DNA of 64,000 nucleotides from Tetrahymena elliotti 4EA (GCA_000231825.2 JH720293.1:868001-932000); one strand, 5' to 3'; shown: positions 26,912 to 39,371, counted from the first letter of the stretch. The notes: a model not told the origin generated them from the sequence alone. A program made the numbers and translations.

Positions 26912-28615
26912 TCAATTGTCATTTGAACTTTTTTTTTACTTAGAATTAAACTTATCTTTTATTGATTCATAAGTATTTTTAAAAGATGAATTCAAATTTC
27001 CAAATATAGTTTTAAATTCGCTAAATAAGGCACAACCTTCTTTTTCTTGATTGCCATTATTTTATTCTTAACTGTGAACATTTTAGGAATCTTAACCTTC
27101 AAAATTAAATTTATCTTTTATTGATTCGTAAATATTTTTAAAAGATGAATTCAAATTTCCAAAGATAGTTTTAAATTCGCTAAATAAGGCACTACCTTCT
27201 TTTTCTTGATTGCCATTATTTTATTCTTAACTGTGATCATTTTAGGAATCTTAACCTTCAAAATTAAATTTATCTTTTATTGATTTAAATGTATTTTTTA
27301 AAGATGAAATCTATTTTCCAAAGATAGCTTTAAATTAGTTAAAAAAGACACTACCTTCTTTTTCTTAATTTCTATTATTTTATTCTTAATTTTGATCATC
27401 TTATTCTTTACTGCTGTCATATGTATTTTTTAAAGATGAAATCTATTTTCTAAAGATAGCTATAAACTAGTTAAAAAAGGCACTACCTTCTTTTTCTTAA
27501 TTTCTATTATTTTATTCTTAATTTTGATCATCTTATTCTTTACTGCCGTCATTTTAGGAAAGATAATCTTCAAAATTAAACTCTTTATACCATTTAAAAT
27601 TTTGTTCTTCTTCTTCTTCTTCTTAATTTTCTTCTTTATAATTTTTTTCTTCTTTAGAATCTTCGAAAAATTTTGAATTATTCTTATCGCGAGAACTATG
27701 ATTGTGACTGCCACTATTATTTTTGCTATTACTTTAGCTGTTTTAATGATAATTGTTTTCATTTTTCTCTTCTTCTCTTTTTTAATTATTCTTGTCCTCG
27801 TTTTTAAATTCATTTTCTATCTATTCAATAAAATGTAGCTATAAATAAGTTTAACAGAACTCAAATAAATTTTGATATCTGTTTGAATTAAATGTACTTT
27901 TAATTATCTTAAAAATATCAAATATGTCACAGTTTCTCTTTTCTTCATTAACAGCTTGCTCAGCTAGTTACTATAAAATTTTATTTTTTTTCAATAGTTT
28001 GTCATATTTTACTTGCAATTATTAATAAGATTCTTAAGAAGATTTCTCTTAATTAAGTTTTTCTTACATCTAAAAAATCATTTCTTTTTGCTCAAAATAT
28101 TAGATTGTGAGAAAAATTAACCCTAATATCATAAAAGCAAAAACTATTATCAAAGCCAATAGTACAAATTAATTTAACAAAAAATTTTTTTTAATTTTAG
28201 AGGAATTTTGTATCTGATCTTTATTTTTAGTTAATTTCTTTTATTTTTGATGGTGTTAAAATTTTTTCATAAAATAAGCTTTTAGTAACTCTTGTAAGAA
28301 CTATTTAGCCTCATCAATTGAAGGCTGATAGAATTATTATTTATTGTTTCCTTCATTTTCGCAGTTTTAAAATTCATTCTAAGTTTCTTGTCCTTCATTA
28401 TCTTCTTTTTCCCACTAATTTTCTAGTGCTTAATTCTCAACTTACGCTTTCCGATCTAACTAATCGCTATTTTTTGAATCACTGCTGTTGTTTTTACTCT
28501 TTAAATCTAATGTTTCCTTATAGATTTCTTATACACTTTCATCAGATTCTAAGCTTTCTACACTGATGATTTGATTTTAGTCATTAGATTAGTTAAGTTT
28601 ATCTTCCCTCTACAT
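26912..28615 (-). CDS. single-TM protein with 44/53-residue tandem repeats
   Basis: One uninterrupted frame, 567 aa, from an ATG with an AAAAC context at 28615 to the TGA at 26912. The reading frame stays open about 190 bases further upstream, so a longer N-terminus is possible. N-terminal ~200 residues: acidic and Q/N-rich. A TM helix (QFVLLALIIVFAFMILGLIF) follows, then a coiled-coil (MQEKLNQEKSSQESYQQLQ) and a poly-Glu linker. The C-terminus has four repeats with core NQEKEGSALFSEFKTIFGNL and SIKDKFNFEGQ. The last two units are 53 residues and nearly identical in DNA; the first two are 44 residues. No known domain was recognised. The repeats look like short amphipathic helices of the kind that bind a partner or membrane in series. 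Confidence 0.8.
26945..27560 (-). repeat. coding tandem repeat, 159-bp and 132-bp units
   Basis: Anchor CTTTTATTGATT recurs on the plus strand at about 26956, 27115 and 27274, a 159-bp period. GTATTTTTTAAAGATGAAAT recurs at 27291 and 27423, a 132-bp period. All units stay in frame in the minus-strand gene. The near identity of the 159-bp copies points to recent duplication or homogenisation. Confidence 0.85.
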
Positions 28616-28739
28616 GTTTTCTTATTTGGGGTGATTATTTTTTTCTTGATTAAATTTTTGAATATTATTCAAATTATAAACTAGACAAAATTTCTATTTC
28701 GAATTAAATAAATAATAAAAGCTTTTATTATTTTTAAAT

Positions 28740-29921
28740 GATTAAAAGAAAGTCGTTCTGTAAAATAATGATGTATCAATAATACTATAGCACTTATTTT
28801 AAAACCTTGCAAATCAAAAATTTCTTCTGAAAAAAGATAAGAATTTTATAAGTTGAAAATAAATCTACTTTTAAATCTATTAAATAATGATAAAGCATAA
28901 TCTAATATCATATAAAGAAATAACTAGTTATTCATATTCTAATTTTTTTGAATAGAATTATTTAAGTTTTCTGGAATTCTTTTTTTTATTACAGATAATT
29001 CTGTAGTTAATTTTAAAATATTTAGCAGTTTTTATGTAATTTAATTTTGTTTCTATCTTTACCTTCAAGATTTAAAAAAAATTATAGAAAAATATCACAG
29101 CCTGGTAAGTGTATTATCTTTTCGATGAATGGTTTAATACTTATTTTAATAAGTATTTTAAGTCCTCTAATTATATTTTATTTTCAAATTAAAATGAATG
29201 AAAAGAATGATATAATTTATTTATTTAAATTTATTAAATAAACCTTTATTATCAATGATAAGTTATTTGTGTTCAAAAGTGAGTTAGAAGACTTGATTTT
29301 CATCATTTATTAAAACTATATCTAACTTGTCTTTGAATTTTCTTTGAGATATATAACTTCGTTTTAGTTTTTCAAGAATCATCAATTTCAATAAATTAAT
29401 TTTTTAATTTTTAAAATTGATAAATAACTTAGCTTGAAATAACTTTTGGCTTATAAAATCTACAAATAAATTAAAGTAAGTTAATCATAGAGGGATTTCG
29501 ATTAATATTATCATCAATTTACACAAAACCTACAGGATTAAAGGAAACTCCTCTTATTTCTTTAACTATTATTTAGAAAGTAAGCCCCTTATTTACAGAT
29601 AATGTAAAAAAATTAAAGAAAATTATTATTATTTAATTTTTTTAATGATTATTTCTAACTCAATTATTTTATAATATACTTAAATAAGGTAAAAATATTT
29701 TATTTATTTTAGAATATAAAGCTGTGCTAGATAATTTTAGACTAAAAAACATTTTGGGTATCGAAAATAACATATTTATGTTTTATCATTATAATTTGTA
29801 ACCTAAGCTCTTAATTTTTTTAATAAAGATTGTTTTATAATTTATTTAAAAAGGTTTAATTTGTATTGATTGTAGAGATTAAATGATAAATATTATGAAA
29901 ACATCAATTTATGTATTCTGA
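28740..29921 (+). pseudogene. fragmentary multi-exon gene, possibly HEAT/ARM-like
   Basis: Three segments join in phase with good splice sites: 28995-29104 (VVNFKIFSSF, LYLQDLKKIIEKYHSL, then GTAAGT), 29206-29328 (NDKLFVFKSELEDLIFIIYQ) and 29433-29579 (KLIIEGFRLILSSIYTKP, then LISLTIIQK and GTAAGC). Upstream, 28740-28850 has a coding-like frame (LQNNDVSIILQHLFQNL) that meets a TGA. Downstream, 29713-29921 (YKAVLDNFRLKNILGIENN) ends in TGA but its phase does not fit the previous donor. The leucine-rich helical text looks like a solenoid protein. Either exons were missed or the gene is decayed. No start was found and no family was recognised. Confidence 0.4.
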
Positions 29922-30488
29922 AACAAATTTATGTAATATGACTAGCTTCTCTTTTTTGGATTTATATGTTTTTTAATTAGAAGTTTTTAAGAAAAATATT
30001 AATAAAATTGAATGAACCAAATAAATACATAAATATTAGTAACTTATCAAAATTTATTAGTCAAAATAATCTTTTTTTTATCTAATTTTAAGTTGCTTCT
30101 ATTTGATTATTGAAGAGAAATAAAAATCCAGAATTTTTTTTAATTTGGTGAAACCCTTATTTTATGCGTTTCTAATTTTAATTTAATTTTTTAATGTTAA
30201 AAATGGAAATACAGAAAAAGTGATTGAAGGAATAAATGGTAGCAAAAATAGTTTGTTCAAAATTTAATTCTATCTATCTATCTGACAATCTAAGGTCTCC
30301 TAAAAATATCAGAAATAGAAGTATACTAAAAGGTATATATTCCTAAAATTTTAGATTTCGAAAAATCATGTTTAATTCTTTCAAAAAAGATTAAAAAGTA
30401 AAAAAGAAAAAAAGCAAAAACACAAAAAAGAATATAAATTAAATTAAAAAAATTAAGCTTTATAATTAATTAGTAAAAGCATTGATTC
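29922..30488. other. intergenic 5' of the zinc-finger gene
   Basis: AT-rich flank ending in an A-rich leader before the ATG at 30489. Short TCTA tetramers occur near 30272. No coding frame or hairpin was noted. Confidence 0.5.
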
Positions 30489-33400
30489 ATGAGTTATGAT
30501 AGAGAATCATCGGCTTTAAGAAAGGAAACATATAGTTTAATAGGTTAATAAGCAACGCAACTTTATGGAATACCAAACAATGAAGAAATATTCCTAGATA
30601 ACAATGAAATAAATTCAATAAATTATGTGCAAAAAATTAATGGCAATCTAGGTAGCAGTTTAAACAATCCTCCTTATGGAATTTTGACTCAGTAGATAAT
30701 ATAATAATCTAATTATAAGCCTACTTTGATCAGCAATTAATTATCTTATGAAGATGATGGATTAATTGACAAAGGCAATATGAATTTTTATAGCCATCAT
30801 ATCGGCAATCTAGGAAATATAAATTAGCGCAGTAGCTATCAGTAGCATAATAATTTTTAAGCACCCCTTTTTCAATCTGGAAACATTAATCCAAATAATA
30901 ATAATAATAACTCAACATAGAACTAAGGTAATTATTAATTTAATACAAACACTGCAAATACTAATAATAATATAAATGGGTCAGGATAAAATTAGCATTT
31001 GTAGTAGCATTAGAATGGGAATAATCATTTAGTAGTTGGTTACAATAATAATAATAATTTAGGTTTCAATTATAATGATATGATTGATCAGTTCTAAAAC
31101 TATGAAGAGATAAAAAATGGAAATGATGAGGAGTACTGTCTTAACAGTTAAAATACAAGTTCTTAAGACGAAGCAAATAAATAGGATGTCAATAATAATA
31201 ATGCTAACAATAATAATAACTTAAATGAGAATGGTAGTGAAAAATAATATATTTGTGAATATGAAGACTGCAAAAAAGTATTCAAGGCTAAAAAATCTCT
31301 TAGAGATCATATTCGAATCCATACAAATTAGCGCCCTTATTCTTGGTAAAATTTTAGTTGTTAACATTAAATAATTTAAATCACCAATCAACTCAGCTCA
31401 AAATTTAATTAACTTGTAATAGTTCTATGAAAATATATTTATTATTATTATTAAATATATAGTGTTGAGCCAAACTGTGGCAAATCGTTTGTTTAATATA
31501 GTAGTTTACAAAAACATTCAAGGACACACAAAGGTGATCGTCCATATAAATGTGATTACTTTGAGTGTGATTAGGCTTTCACACAGGTAGTTATTATTAA
31601 AAATCAAGAAATTTCCTTTCCAAATGCAACTTCAATCCCAATTATTTGATTAAAGTATAAACAGCTGGTTTTTTATTTGAATTTTTTTCAAAGAGAAAAA
31701 TAGGAGTCACTCTTTTCGGCTGTACTATTTGCAACAAGATTGAGCAATTAAAATAATCATCAAATTTACATAAAATTTGAATAATTAACTCAAATGTTTC
31801 ATTTTAAAAGAATAATTTAAGCTGATATCAATACATAAAAAATATTTTTCAACCATTTATTTTTATTTTAAAATTAGGTTTCAAATCTGAAAAGACATCA
31901 AAAAATACATTTGAATGACAAGCCTTATGAATGTAATCAGTGTCTTAGAAAATTTACTACATCATCAAATTTAAAGTAGCATCAGATAACACATGAAAGC
32001 CAGGTACTTTAACAGATATAATCAATCTATTTAATTCAATAATTTATTTACTCCCTTTTTTTACTCATGAGTCATTTTAATAAGGAAAAAAATATAAAAA
32101 ACCCCACCAAAAATTAACAAAATTAATTAAAGTTGTAGATTTAATCAATTTTTACTAAATATGAGAATCACTCTATATAATAATTAGGGCTAGCTATCTA
32201 TCATTTACATAAATATAAACATTCCTTTTTACTTCTTACATTTTCAACTTTTACTTTTTTAAAATAGAAAGAAAGATAAAGATTTAAATGTCAAATTGAT
32301 GAATGTGGTAAGAGTTATCTTTATTCTAGTAGCTTAAAAAAGCACGAGAAGGAGCATATTTTGAATACGAATCCTAAAGGTCTTCATCGGATTAATTTGG
32401 CTAAATAAGTGAATGAAAATTGTGAAATGCATGGACATAAGCCAACATAGTAAAGAAAAGTAGATAATAATATCTATAGTGAAAATGGATTTGAGGAAGA
32501 GGAAGAAGATGAAGAAGAATTAATGAACTAAGAACAAGAAGAATAGGAAGAGGAAGAAGAAGAGGAGGAAGAATTTGATGAAATAGAAGAGAATAATGAA
32601 ATTAATTAAAAAAAAATCAAAGATATCACAAAAAGAGAAACCTCTGGTGAAAATAGATAATAATACCTATCTCATTTATCTGGAGAATCTAGTAATTCAT
32701 CTGGTTAAATGTAAAAGAGAAAAAAAAAGAAAATAACAGCCTAATAGGATAGTGATCTGTAACAATTAAATATCATATAATAACAAACAAAAGATCCTCA
32801 TCAATAATAAAATCAAACACGAATGAATACAGAAGAAATGGACATGTTAAGTTAGTTCTTTTATTCTCATCATATAGCCCTCTAACATGATGGGCACTAT
32901 GATGTACTGTTTAAAGGATACCTCTACCACTATAATAAAAAAACAGGAAAAATAGAAATACATGATATTTAAGCCTAAGATGAAATTAAAAAAGGAACAT
33001 GTTAACCTCTAAGCGAATTATCTCATAACACATATGAAGATGTCTCTAAAAAAATGAATGAAATTGAATACAGATTTAGAGATTAAGATATTTTATCTTA
33101 AGCATGCAATCCTCTTTCTTGCTAATGTACTGCTAATGGCTCAAAGGGCTGTTGCTCTTCTGATGGATAAATAGGTTGTCAATGTGCTCAAAATGCATAA
33201 AATAATTAAGAGCCAAGCTAAAATAAATAAGAAGTATCATAGGGATGCTGCTCATCAAATAACACAAAATAAATTTATGAATAAAAGTAAAATTAAACCA
33301 TTAATGATGGATAGCAATCCTTTTAGCAAATAGATAAATGCGATGCTATGTAAAATAATTTGGTTTGCTGCAACGAACCTGAATGTTAACCAGAAAATAT

Positions 33401-34133
33401 TATGTTGGTTACTGGAAATGCTGAAAAAGCTGTTTGTTGTATTTAAACAAATGAAAGATTGGATACAAAAATTAAACTAGTATGTGTCTCCTGTCCTTCA
33501 AAATAAAATAAAAATTAATTAAATTAATAACCTTCTCTCAACAAAGAATGCTCATCAAATTAAAATCAGCAATCTTAGTAAGTAAAGGATGAAGAATAAT
33601 GCTGCTGTACAATTGATTAAGTGAAAATAGAATGTACTTGTATAGGCTGTGATGAAGATTGTTCTTCTTGCTCTAAATCTACAAAATGTATTTATAAACT
33701 TTAATATCCTTAAGAATAAAATAATTAAATTATACCTGAAGAATAAAACTAATAGTAACCAATAGTTGCTTAAGAATAAAATTTATTCAATGAATAAAAT
33801 AATTATGCCCTCGGAAATATGCAAGCAGATTAATTATCTGAATAATAATAATAACACCACCATCATCAAACCTATATATAAGCATAAATAAATGCTAATT
33901 TATATGAAATAAATGAACTAAAAGATTACTAAAATGATAAAAAGCAACCCAAGTGTATTTGTAGTGAAACTAAAGATCTTAAACATTCTCATGGACCTAA
34001 TTGTGGCCACATACCAATATACCACCATGGCCATTTAGATTATATTGTTGAAAACTAACTTCATCATCCTCATGGTTCTCACTGCGATTTCCATGGAACA
34101 GTAAACATTTTGGAAAACTGTGTAAAAATTTGA
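30489..34133 (+). CDS. C2H2 zinc-finger regulator with Cys clusters and His-rich motifs
   Basis: Four exons: 30489-31345, 31463-31586, 31878-32003, 32268-34133; introns of 117, 291 and 264 nt, phases consistent, about 990 aa. The N-terminus is N/Q-rich. Five C2H2 fingers follow: CEYEDCKKVF..H..H, CVEPNCGKSF, CDYFECDQAF, CNQCLRKF and CQIDECGKSY. Introns cut the second and third fingers and separate the fourth from the fifth. Then come a Glu-rich stretch and a His motif (QHDGHYDVLFKGYLYH). Cys groups follow (CCSSDGQIGCQC, QGCCSS, CCNEPEC, and a CCC..CTCIGC..CSSC run). The C-terminus has HSHGPNCGHIPIYHHGHLDY followed by an HHPHGSHCDFHG tail. Finger arrays with terminal Cys clusters occur in metal-sensing factors such as animal MTF-1, so a zinc/copper-responsive transcription factor is inferred, not shown. 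Confidence 0.85.
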
Positions 34134-34753
34134 TGAATAAACACACAAATAAAGTATTTGAGATAAGAGAGATTAATTTATATAAAATATAAATATCTTT
34201 TGATATAAAAAACAAATTAAATATTAAATAAGTTTTCTAAAAGCTGAAACATGAAAAATTCAATAAAAAATATATTTCTATGAATAAGTCAATTAATTAA
34301 TTATTAATCTCATTTTTCTCACAAAATAAATCAAGATTAGTGACCAAAAAGTTGTTGAATCTAAAATTTAAAACTCTATTCTTCCTTCCTATTTATTTTC
34401 TTTCCTCCGTCTTATTTAGTTAAAATTTTTAATTTATATTTCTAATTTTGTTATAATTTACATTCATTTTACTTTAGTATATCTCTTTATTCAAGTTTTT
34501 GCTTTCAATTCAAATTTTCTGGCACTCATCATCCAATAACATTTATTTTTGCCCATCCTTTATTTCTTTCCAAAATGTAAAAAGATAATTTTTGTATCAA
34601 ATTTAAAAGAAAAGTATTGAATAACATATATTTAAAAATTATAGAAATCTTGATTAGATCTTAAATAAACAAAATAAATAAGATATTCCATAAAAAATAT
34701 AAATAAAGATATTTCTTAAAATTAAAAAAGCGAACAAAAAAAATTGATTTAGA
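34134..34753. other. intergenic between co-directional genes
   Basis: A 620-bp AT-rich spacer holding the 3' flank of the zinc-finger gene and the promoter side of the phosphatase gene. Nothing further was identified. Confidence 0.6.
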
Positions 34754-36000
34754 ATGTCTGGTTCAAAGGAGTAAAAAATAATTTTTGAATTAAAATAGGA
34801 TTTACTAAATTGTTATAAAATAAAAGAAGTAGGTCAAGATCTCGTAGTAGATCTAATGATAATGAAAGAAAATAAAAGAATAGCTCAAAGCAATCATTTA
34901 ACAAATCGGATTCCAAAAGTAAATCATTAAGTAGAAGTAGCTCAAGTGAAAATACCAAAGTTAGAAACTCTAATAAAAAGAATCATTCTAAATAATCTCA
35001 CACTTCTTACAAAGCAAAGAAAAATTGTATAAACTACATAAAAGGATAGTGTTAAAAGAGTGAGTATGATTGTGAAGATTTTCATCCAAAAATATAAGAA
35101 AATCCAATAACCCCTGAAGAGTTTGATTCATCACTATAAAGTATGAATAACTATAGCATGAATGAAGCTCAATTATATAATTTTTGCATGGAATATTAAC
35201 CTATTAAATAACCAAATAAGGCTGATTAATTGATTCTTATTCGTCATGCTCTAAGCTATTACAACTATGCTGCTTTTCGCTTCTTTCATTAAACAGGAAT
35301 TTCTTATAGTGATCCTAAATCTGTAGTTTATTAGTTGAGAAAAGAGTATATCGATGCTGCATTGCATCCATTAGGAGAATAAATGTGTAAAAATAATTCC
35401 AAATATATTTAAAACTATACTTTCCATACTGTATTTGTTTCTCCTTTAAGAAGAACTCTCTAAACTGCTTAGATTCTATTTGAAAATCACCCAAATAAAG
35501 ATCAAATTAAATTTATTGTTCTCCCATATTGCACTGAAATCCTCTCAAAAGTATGTGATGTTTCAGATTTGTAAACAGTGAGATAAGAATTTAAAGACTC
35601 TATTTTCGATTTTTCTTTGTTTGAGTAGTTTAAATTTAGTACTGAAAATTGGTAAGTTGAAAATATTGCTGATGAAGATTTAAAAACTTACTTAAGATCT
35701 TTAATCAATTAGGATTCTGAAGGAAAATAAATAAAAGAAATTTTATTAGACGAATGTGAAAAAAAATTCCCAGCTTCTATAGAGAAGCATTCACATCTCT
35801 ATGAGAGAACTTTAAAGACAAAAAAATTTATACTTGATTACATAGATAAAAATTAGATAGATACAAGTGTAAATAAAATTGGGCTAGTCTCTCATCATGG
35901 ATTTTTAAGTTCTTTTACTTCGGAAGGCAAAGCTTAGAATGGTTTTGTTAAAAGTGGCAGATCTTTTGAGAATTGTGAAGCTTATCCTTTTTAAATTTGA
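34754..36000 (+). CDS. RS-domain, CCCH zinc finger and histidine phosphatase fusion
   Basis: Two exons, 34754-34770 and 34827-36000 (56-nt intron), 396 aa. After MSGSKE comes an SR-rich segment (SRSRSRSRSNDNERK). A CCCH finger follows (C-x7-C-x6-C-x3-H, starting CINYIKGQC), the RNA-binding type. The rest is a phosphoglycerate-mutase-like histidine phosphatase: LILIRHALSYYN supplies the phospho-acceptor RH, FVSPLRRTLQTA the second Arg, and GLVSHHGFL the C-terminal His. The first motif reads RHA rather than the usual RHG. Substrate unknown. Neither RS nor CCCH modules normally precede this fold, so an RNA-linked or nuclear phosphatase is inferred. No TM or signal peptide is present. Confidence 0.85.
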
Positions 36001-36377
36001 AAAACATAAAATTAGCAAAACTAAATCAAGTCATCAAATTTCAATGAATGAGTATTTGTTTATTTTAAGTTTCTTATTGAAATAACAAAAAAGTTAATAA
36101 ATATATAATAAAACATATTTCGTTATTTTATATAATCTTTCAAATGAAATGTGTGTATCATTAAGGTTTAACACTCTTTTATGCAATAAATTAATTTAGA
36201 ATAAGAAGTTATACAAATTGATCAAAAAATTTTTTTATATTGAAAATAAAAAATTTATTTTTTTGCTTAAGACTCAAATATTTGTAATGTAAATATTCTA
36301 ATAGTTTAGATGTAGAAATAAACTGGATTGAAGTTCATAAAAAATTAAAACTGTTTATCAAACTATCTGAATAAATT
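36001..36377. other. intergenic between convergent genes
   Basis: 3' flank of the phosphatase gene (+) facing minus-strand genes. AT-rich, no structure noted. Confidence 0.55.
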
Positions 36378-36605
36378 TCAAAACTATTATTGTTGTTCCA
36401 AATTATTTGTCAGAAATTTTAAAATAAATCTTTCAATTTACAAAATAAATTAATTTTTCTTAATTTCTTGATCAAATTTTAAAGAATCATAAAAATATTT
36501 TTTGGAATATACTCCAGCTCCTTTATCAAATGAAATATGAATACATTCTGTAATACAATAATCAATAAAAATAGATTTGTCTTGGAATAAAAATGAATTA
36601 CTCAT
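36378..36605 (-). CDS. possible small protein, 75 aa
   Basis: ATG at 36605 to TGA at 36378, lying 46 bases downstream of the wolframin-like gene's stop on the same strand. The text is not low-complexity (MSNSFLFQDKSIFIDYCITE, then FDKGAGVYSKKYFYDSLK) and ends in a poly-Gln tail with TAA/TAG codons. It has no recognised family. It could be a real short gene or a leftover exon in the 3' flank of its neighbour. Confidence 0.3.
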
Positions 36606-36651
36606 ATAAAAATATAAAAATGAAATGGAAAAAAATTGAAAATGAAAACTT

Positions 36652-38030
36652 TCAATTTCCTTGATCTTACTCATCATTGTCATTTTTATTTTCAAAATTT
36701 TCAACTTTTTTTATCTGTTCATCAGTTTTTTAATTATCATTTGAAGCTTATTCAGTATTTTCTTGTTCCTATTACTAATCTTGAGAATCCTAAGTTTGAT
36801 CAGCCTTTTCTAATTGTACTTCAGGAGTTAAATCTTTGCTTTTTCTAAAGCTTCTATTTAGGTCTTTGTAACGACCATGGTGATGAACATGAGGTTCAAT
36901 CAACTTAAATCCCTCTAATTTTTCTATTTAAATGACATGTAAGTGTCTAGGCTCTTCAAAACCTATACTTTTAATTGTTGCATTAAATCCTATTCTGTCA
37001 CCTCTGTTAATTTGATCCAGGAAAGATGAATAATAATCTGCAACTTCACTATCAAATGTTAACTATAAATCAGGGAATTTCTATTCCTCAGTTTATTCTG
37101 TAGGATCCATTTGTATTAATATGGTTACAGCATGGTTAAAGAATTATTTCAAAGATCCTCTTAAGTCTTCAACTCTGATTATATGACCTAGAATAAATGA
37201 ATATTTAACTTTATTTTACATCATATACAAATTTACCTTCCCAATTAGTTACAGTCTTTCCAATGTATTTATGATAGCAGTGTCTCATTTACTATTAACC
37301 TTATCCCATTAAAAGTTTAATATTACATTCATTATAAAAATCAGTCCAGTTCGACTAAATATGGTAAACTTTATTTATTAAAAAATATTTTATGAAACCT
37401 CTAATATCTAAAAACAATTTACTTTAATCATGAGCATGGGTAAAACCATACTTATGAGTATGTCCTTGTTTTAGACCATGATTTATTTTATATGCTAAAA
37501 TAATGATACTGAGAGATATTAAGAAAATATTTATGAGCAATTTTCTTGTGAGAATAAATCCCATTTCTCCTGCTTTTAAAGTTACAATTTCATCTTAAAA
37601 TTTTAAAGCATAAATAATTTTTCCATCATTTCCCAACTAATTTTCACAACAGGAGCATCTATTTTATAAAACAATTAATTTAAAATTTTCTTTTTTCAAA
37701 AATAAAAATTGAAGAATTTTATGTACACGTGAACCAAATTTTTAGTCAAAAGAAGAATAGCTGGAATAGCTATAATGTTAGCAAGAAAAGGAAGTAACAA
37801 AAATGACAAAAAGCATAATGCATAACTGATAACTCCATTCTTAAATCTAACTTCTGTTTTTTAATTTGCAGCACAATATCCACATTTAATCTTAACAGGC
37901 CTATATAAAATTAAAAAAATATGTTGATTATTTGCTTAATATTTGAGCTGTTTCTATATAATAAGTACTAATCTCCTAAAGTTAACTGCTCTTCCTTTTC
38001 TTCTTTGGTTTTATTTTTTAAGGATTACAT
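36652..38030 (-). CDS. LITAF-like plus wolframin OB-fold membrane protein
   Basis: Five exons: 38030-37969, 37900-37727, 37658-37423, 37368-37237, 37187-36652; introns 49-68 nt, phases consistent, 379 aa. N-terminal half: a CxxC (KIKCGYCAANQKTEV), a long hydrophobic stretch (SYALCFLSFLLLPFLANIIA) and a HxCxxC (HVCSCCENQ), the layout of a LITAF zinc-membrane domain. A further TM helix (LLINIFLISLSIIILAYKI) follows, then a His-rich loop (GHTHKYGFTHAHD). C-terminal half: WTDFYNECN, MRHCYHKYIGKTVTNWEG, then SSFLDQINRGDRIGFNATI. This tracks the C-terminal region of wolframin (C..L.G..V.W.G, then an F...L..L..G..I.F..T motif). The tail is acidic Q-rich. Wolframin is an ER membrane protein; an endomembrane location is expected. 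Confidence 0.8.
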
Positions 38031-39371
38031 TTTTTTAATTTATTCAAAGATACTTTTAATTTTGGATAATTTTTATATTGCTTTCAACTCAATATCTAAT
38101 TATGATTGCTTAAAAAAACAATTCGTGGAAAGTTTAAATTACCACCTTATCAAAAATTAACAAAGAATATTTATTTTTTAAATTTGTTAAAAATCAGATA
38201 AAATAAAAAATAAGATTTCAGAAAAAATTAATTAAATTTGATTTTTAATTGAATTGATTTTGTTTTTTTGGTGGCGTAAAACATAAATAATTTATTGATT
38301 TTTATGAAGATAATTTTATCAGTCAAAAAAATATTGGCCTGTCTCTATGTCTCCTTTTTAGATACTTTTTTAATTTAATTGTTTTGTATTTTTATATTTA
38401 GTATGTTTTATTATCTTTCGTATTTATTTATTGTTTTTTCTTTTTAATTTCAGTTTGACTTTTTTAATTTTTTTTAGTTTTTTAGTTTTTCAGTTTTTCA
38501 TAATTTTTCTTTTTTATCTTTTTCTTTTTTAATACTTTTTATCTTCTTTTCTCTTTTTAATTTCAGGTCGAGATTATGAACAGAGGGAGATTCTATTTGA
38601 GATTCTTCTTTTTTTTCCCTAGTTTAAAAAATACTAATTATATATATTAGAAATAAGATTTAAAGCTCGATTCTCAATCTTGATATTTATAACAATAAAA
38701 ATAGTGTTTTGATTATACATGATGGTTTGCAAATAATATATTTTTATTGCTGCCGAAGCATTTTGAGGAGTTGCTTCATTTTAGAAATCATAAAAGTAAT
38801 AATTTAGTTCCAAAAACAAATTATTTATGTAAAAAACTAGGTTTTGTAGGATTATCTTTCTATGAGAAAATATATAAATATTTGACCATATCCATATAAA
38901 TAGATAAAATATTGTCTCATTAGATAACTGATGATGATTAAACAGTTAAATCATTCATCCTGTATTAAAAACTTGTTTGTTTTTGAAACTAAAAACTTTT
39001 ATTTCTCTTTCTCCTTTTCTTTTTTTGATTTAATTAATTTTTCCAAAATTAAAAATTATTATTTGAAATAAAAATTTTGGATTGATTTCAATTTTCCAAC
39101 TTTCCTCTAAAGAATTAATTAGATAAAAGAAATATTTCAATTAATACAATCACCTAAATTAATTAATATATTTATGTGCAATTATTAAGCAGCCGCCACC
39201 TAATAAATCATATAATATTAATAAACAATTTTTTCAATGTTTTTTTGCATTTTTTGTGAATTTATCTGGGCTTATTCCATGAAAAATTAACCACTTTGCT
39301 CTACAAAAATGAATGTGTTTATTTTACAAATATAAAAATGATTATATAATTAAATAGGATAAATGTATATA
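38031..39371. other. intergenic, with a T-rich tract
   Basis: Separates two minus-strand genes. From about 38340 to 38570 the plus strand is almost pure pyrimidine with spaced A/G (TTTTTAG, TTTTTCAG), so the minus strand is Lys/Glu-codon-like. A short minus frame there (EESQIESPSVHNLDLKLKRE) is not long enough to call. Confidence 0.45.

Noticed and set aside
27460..27813. 117-codon Lys/Ile-rich minus-strand frame
   Set aside because: It is a shifted reading of the repeat protein gene; the true frame carries the repeats and the TM helix.
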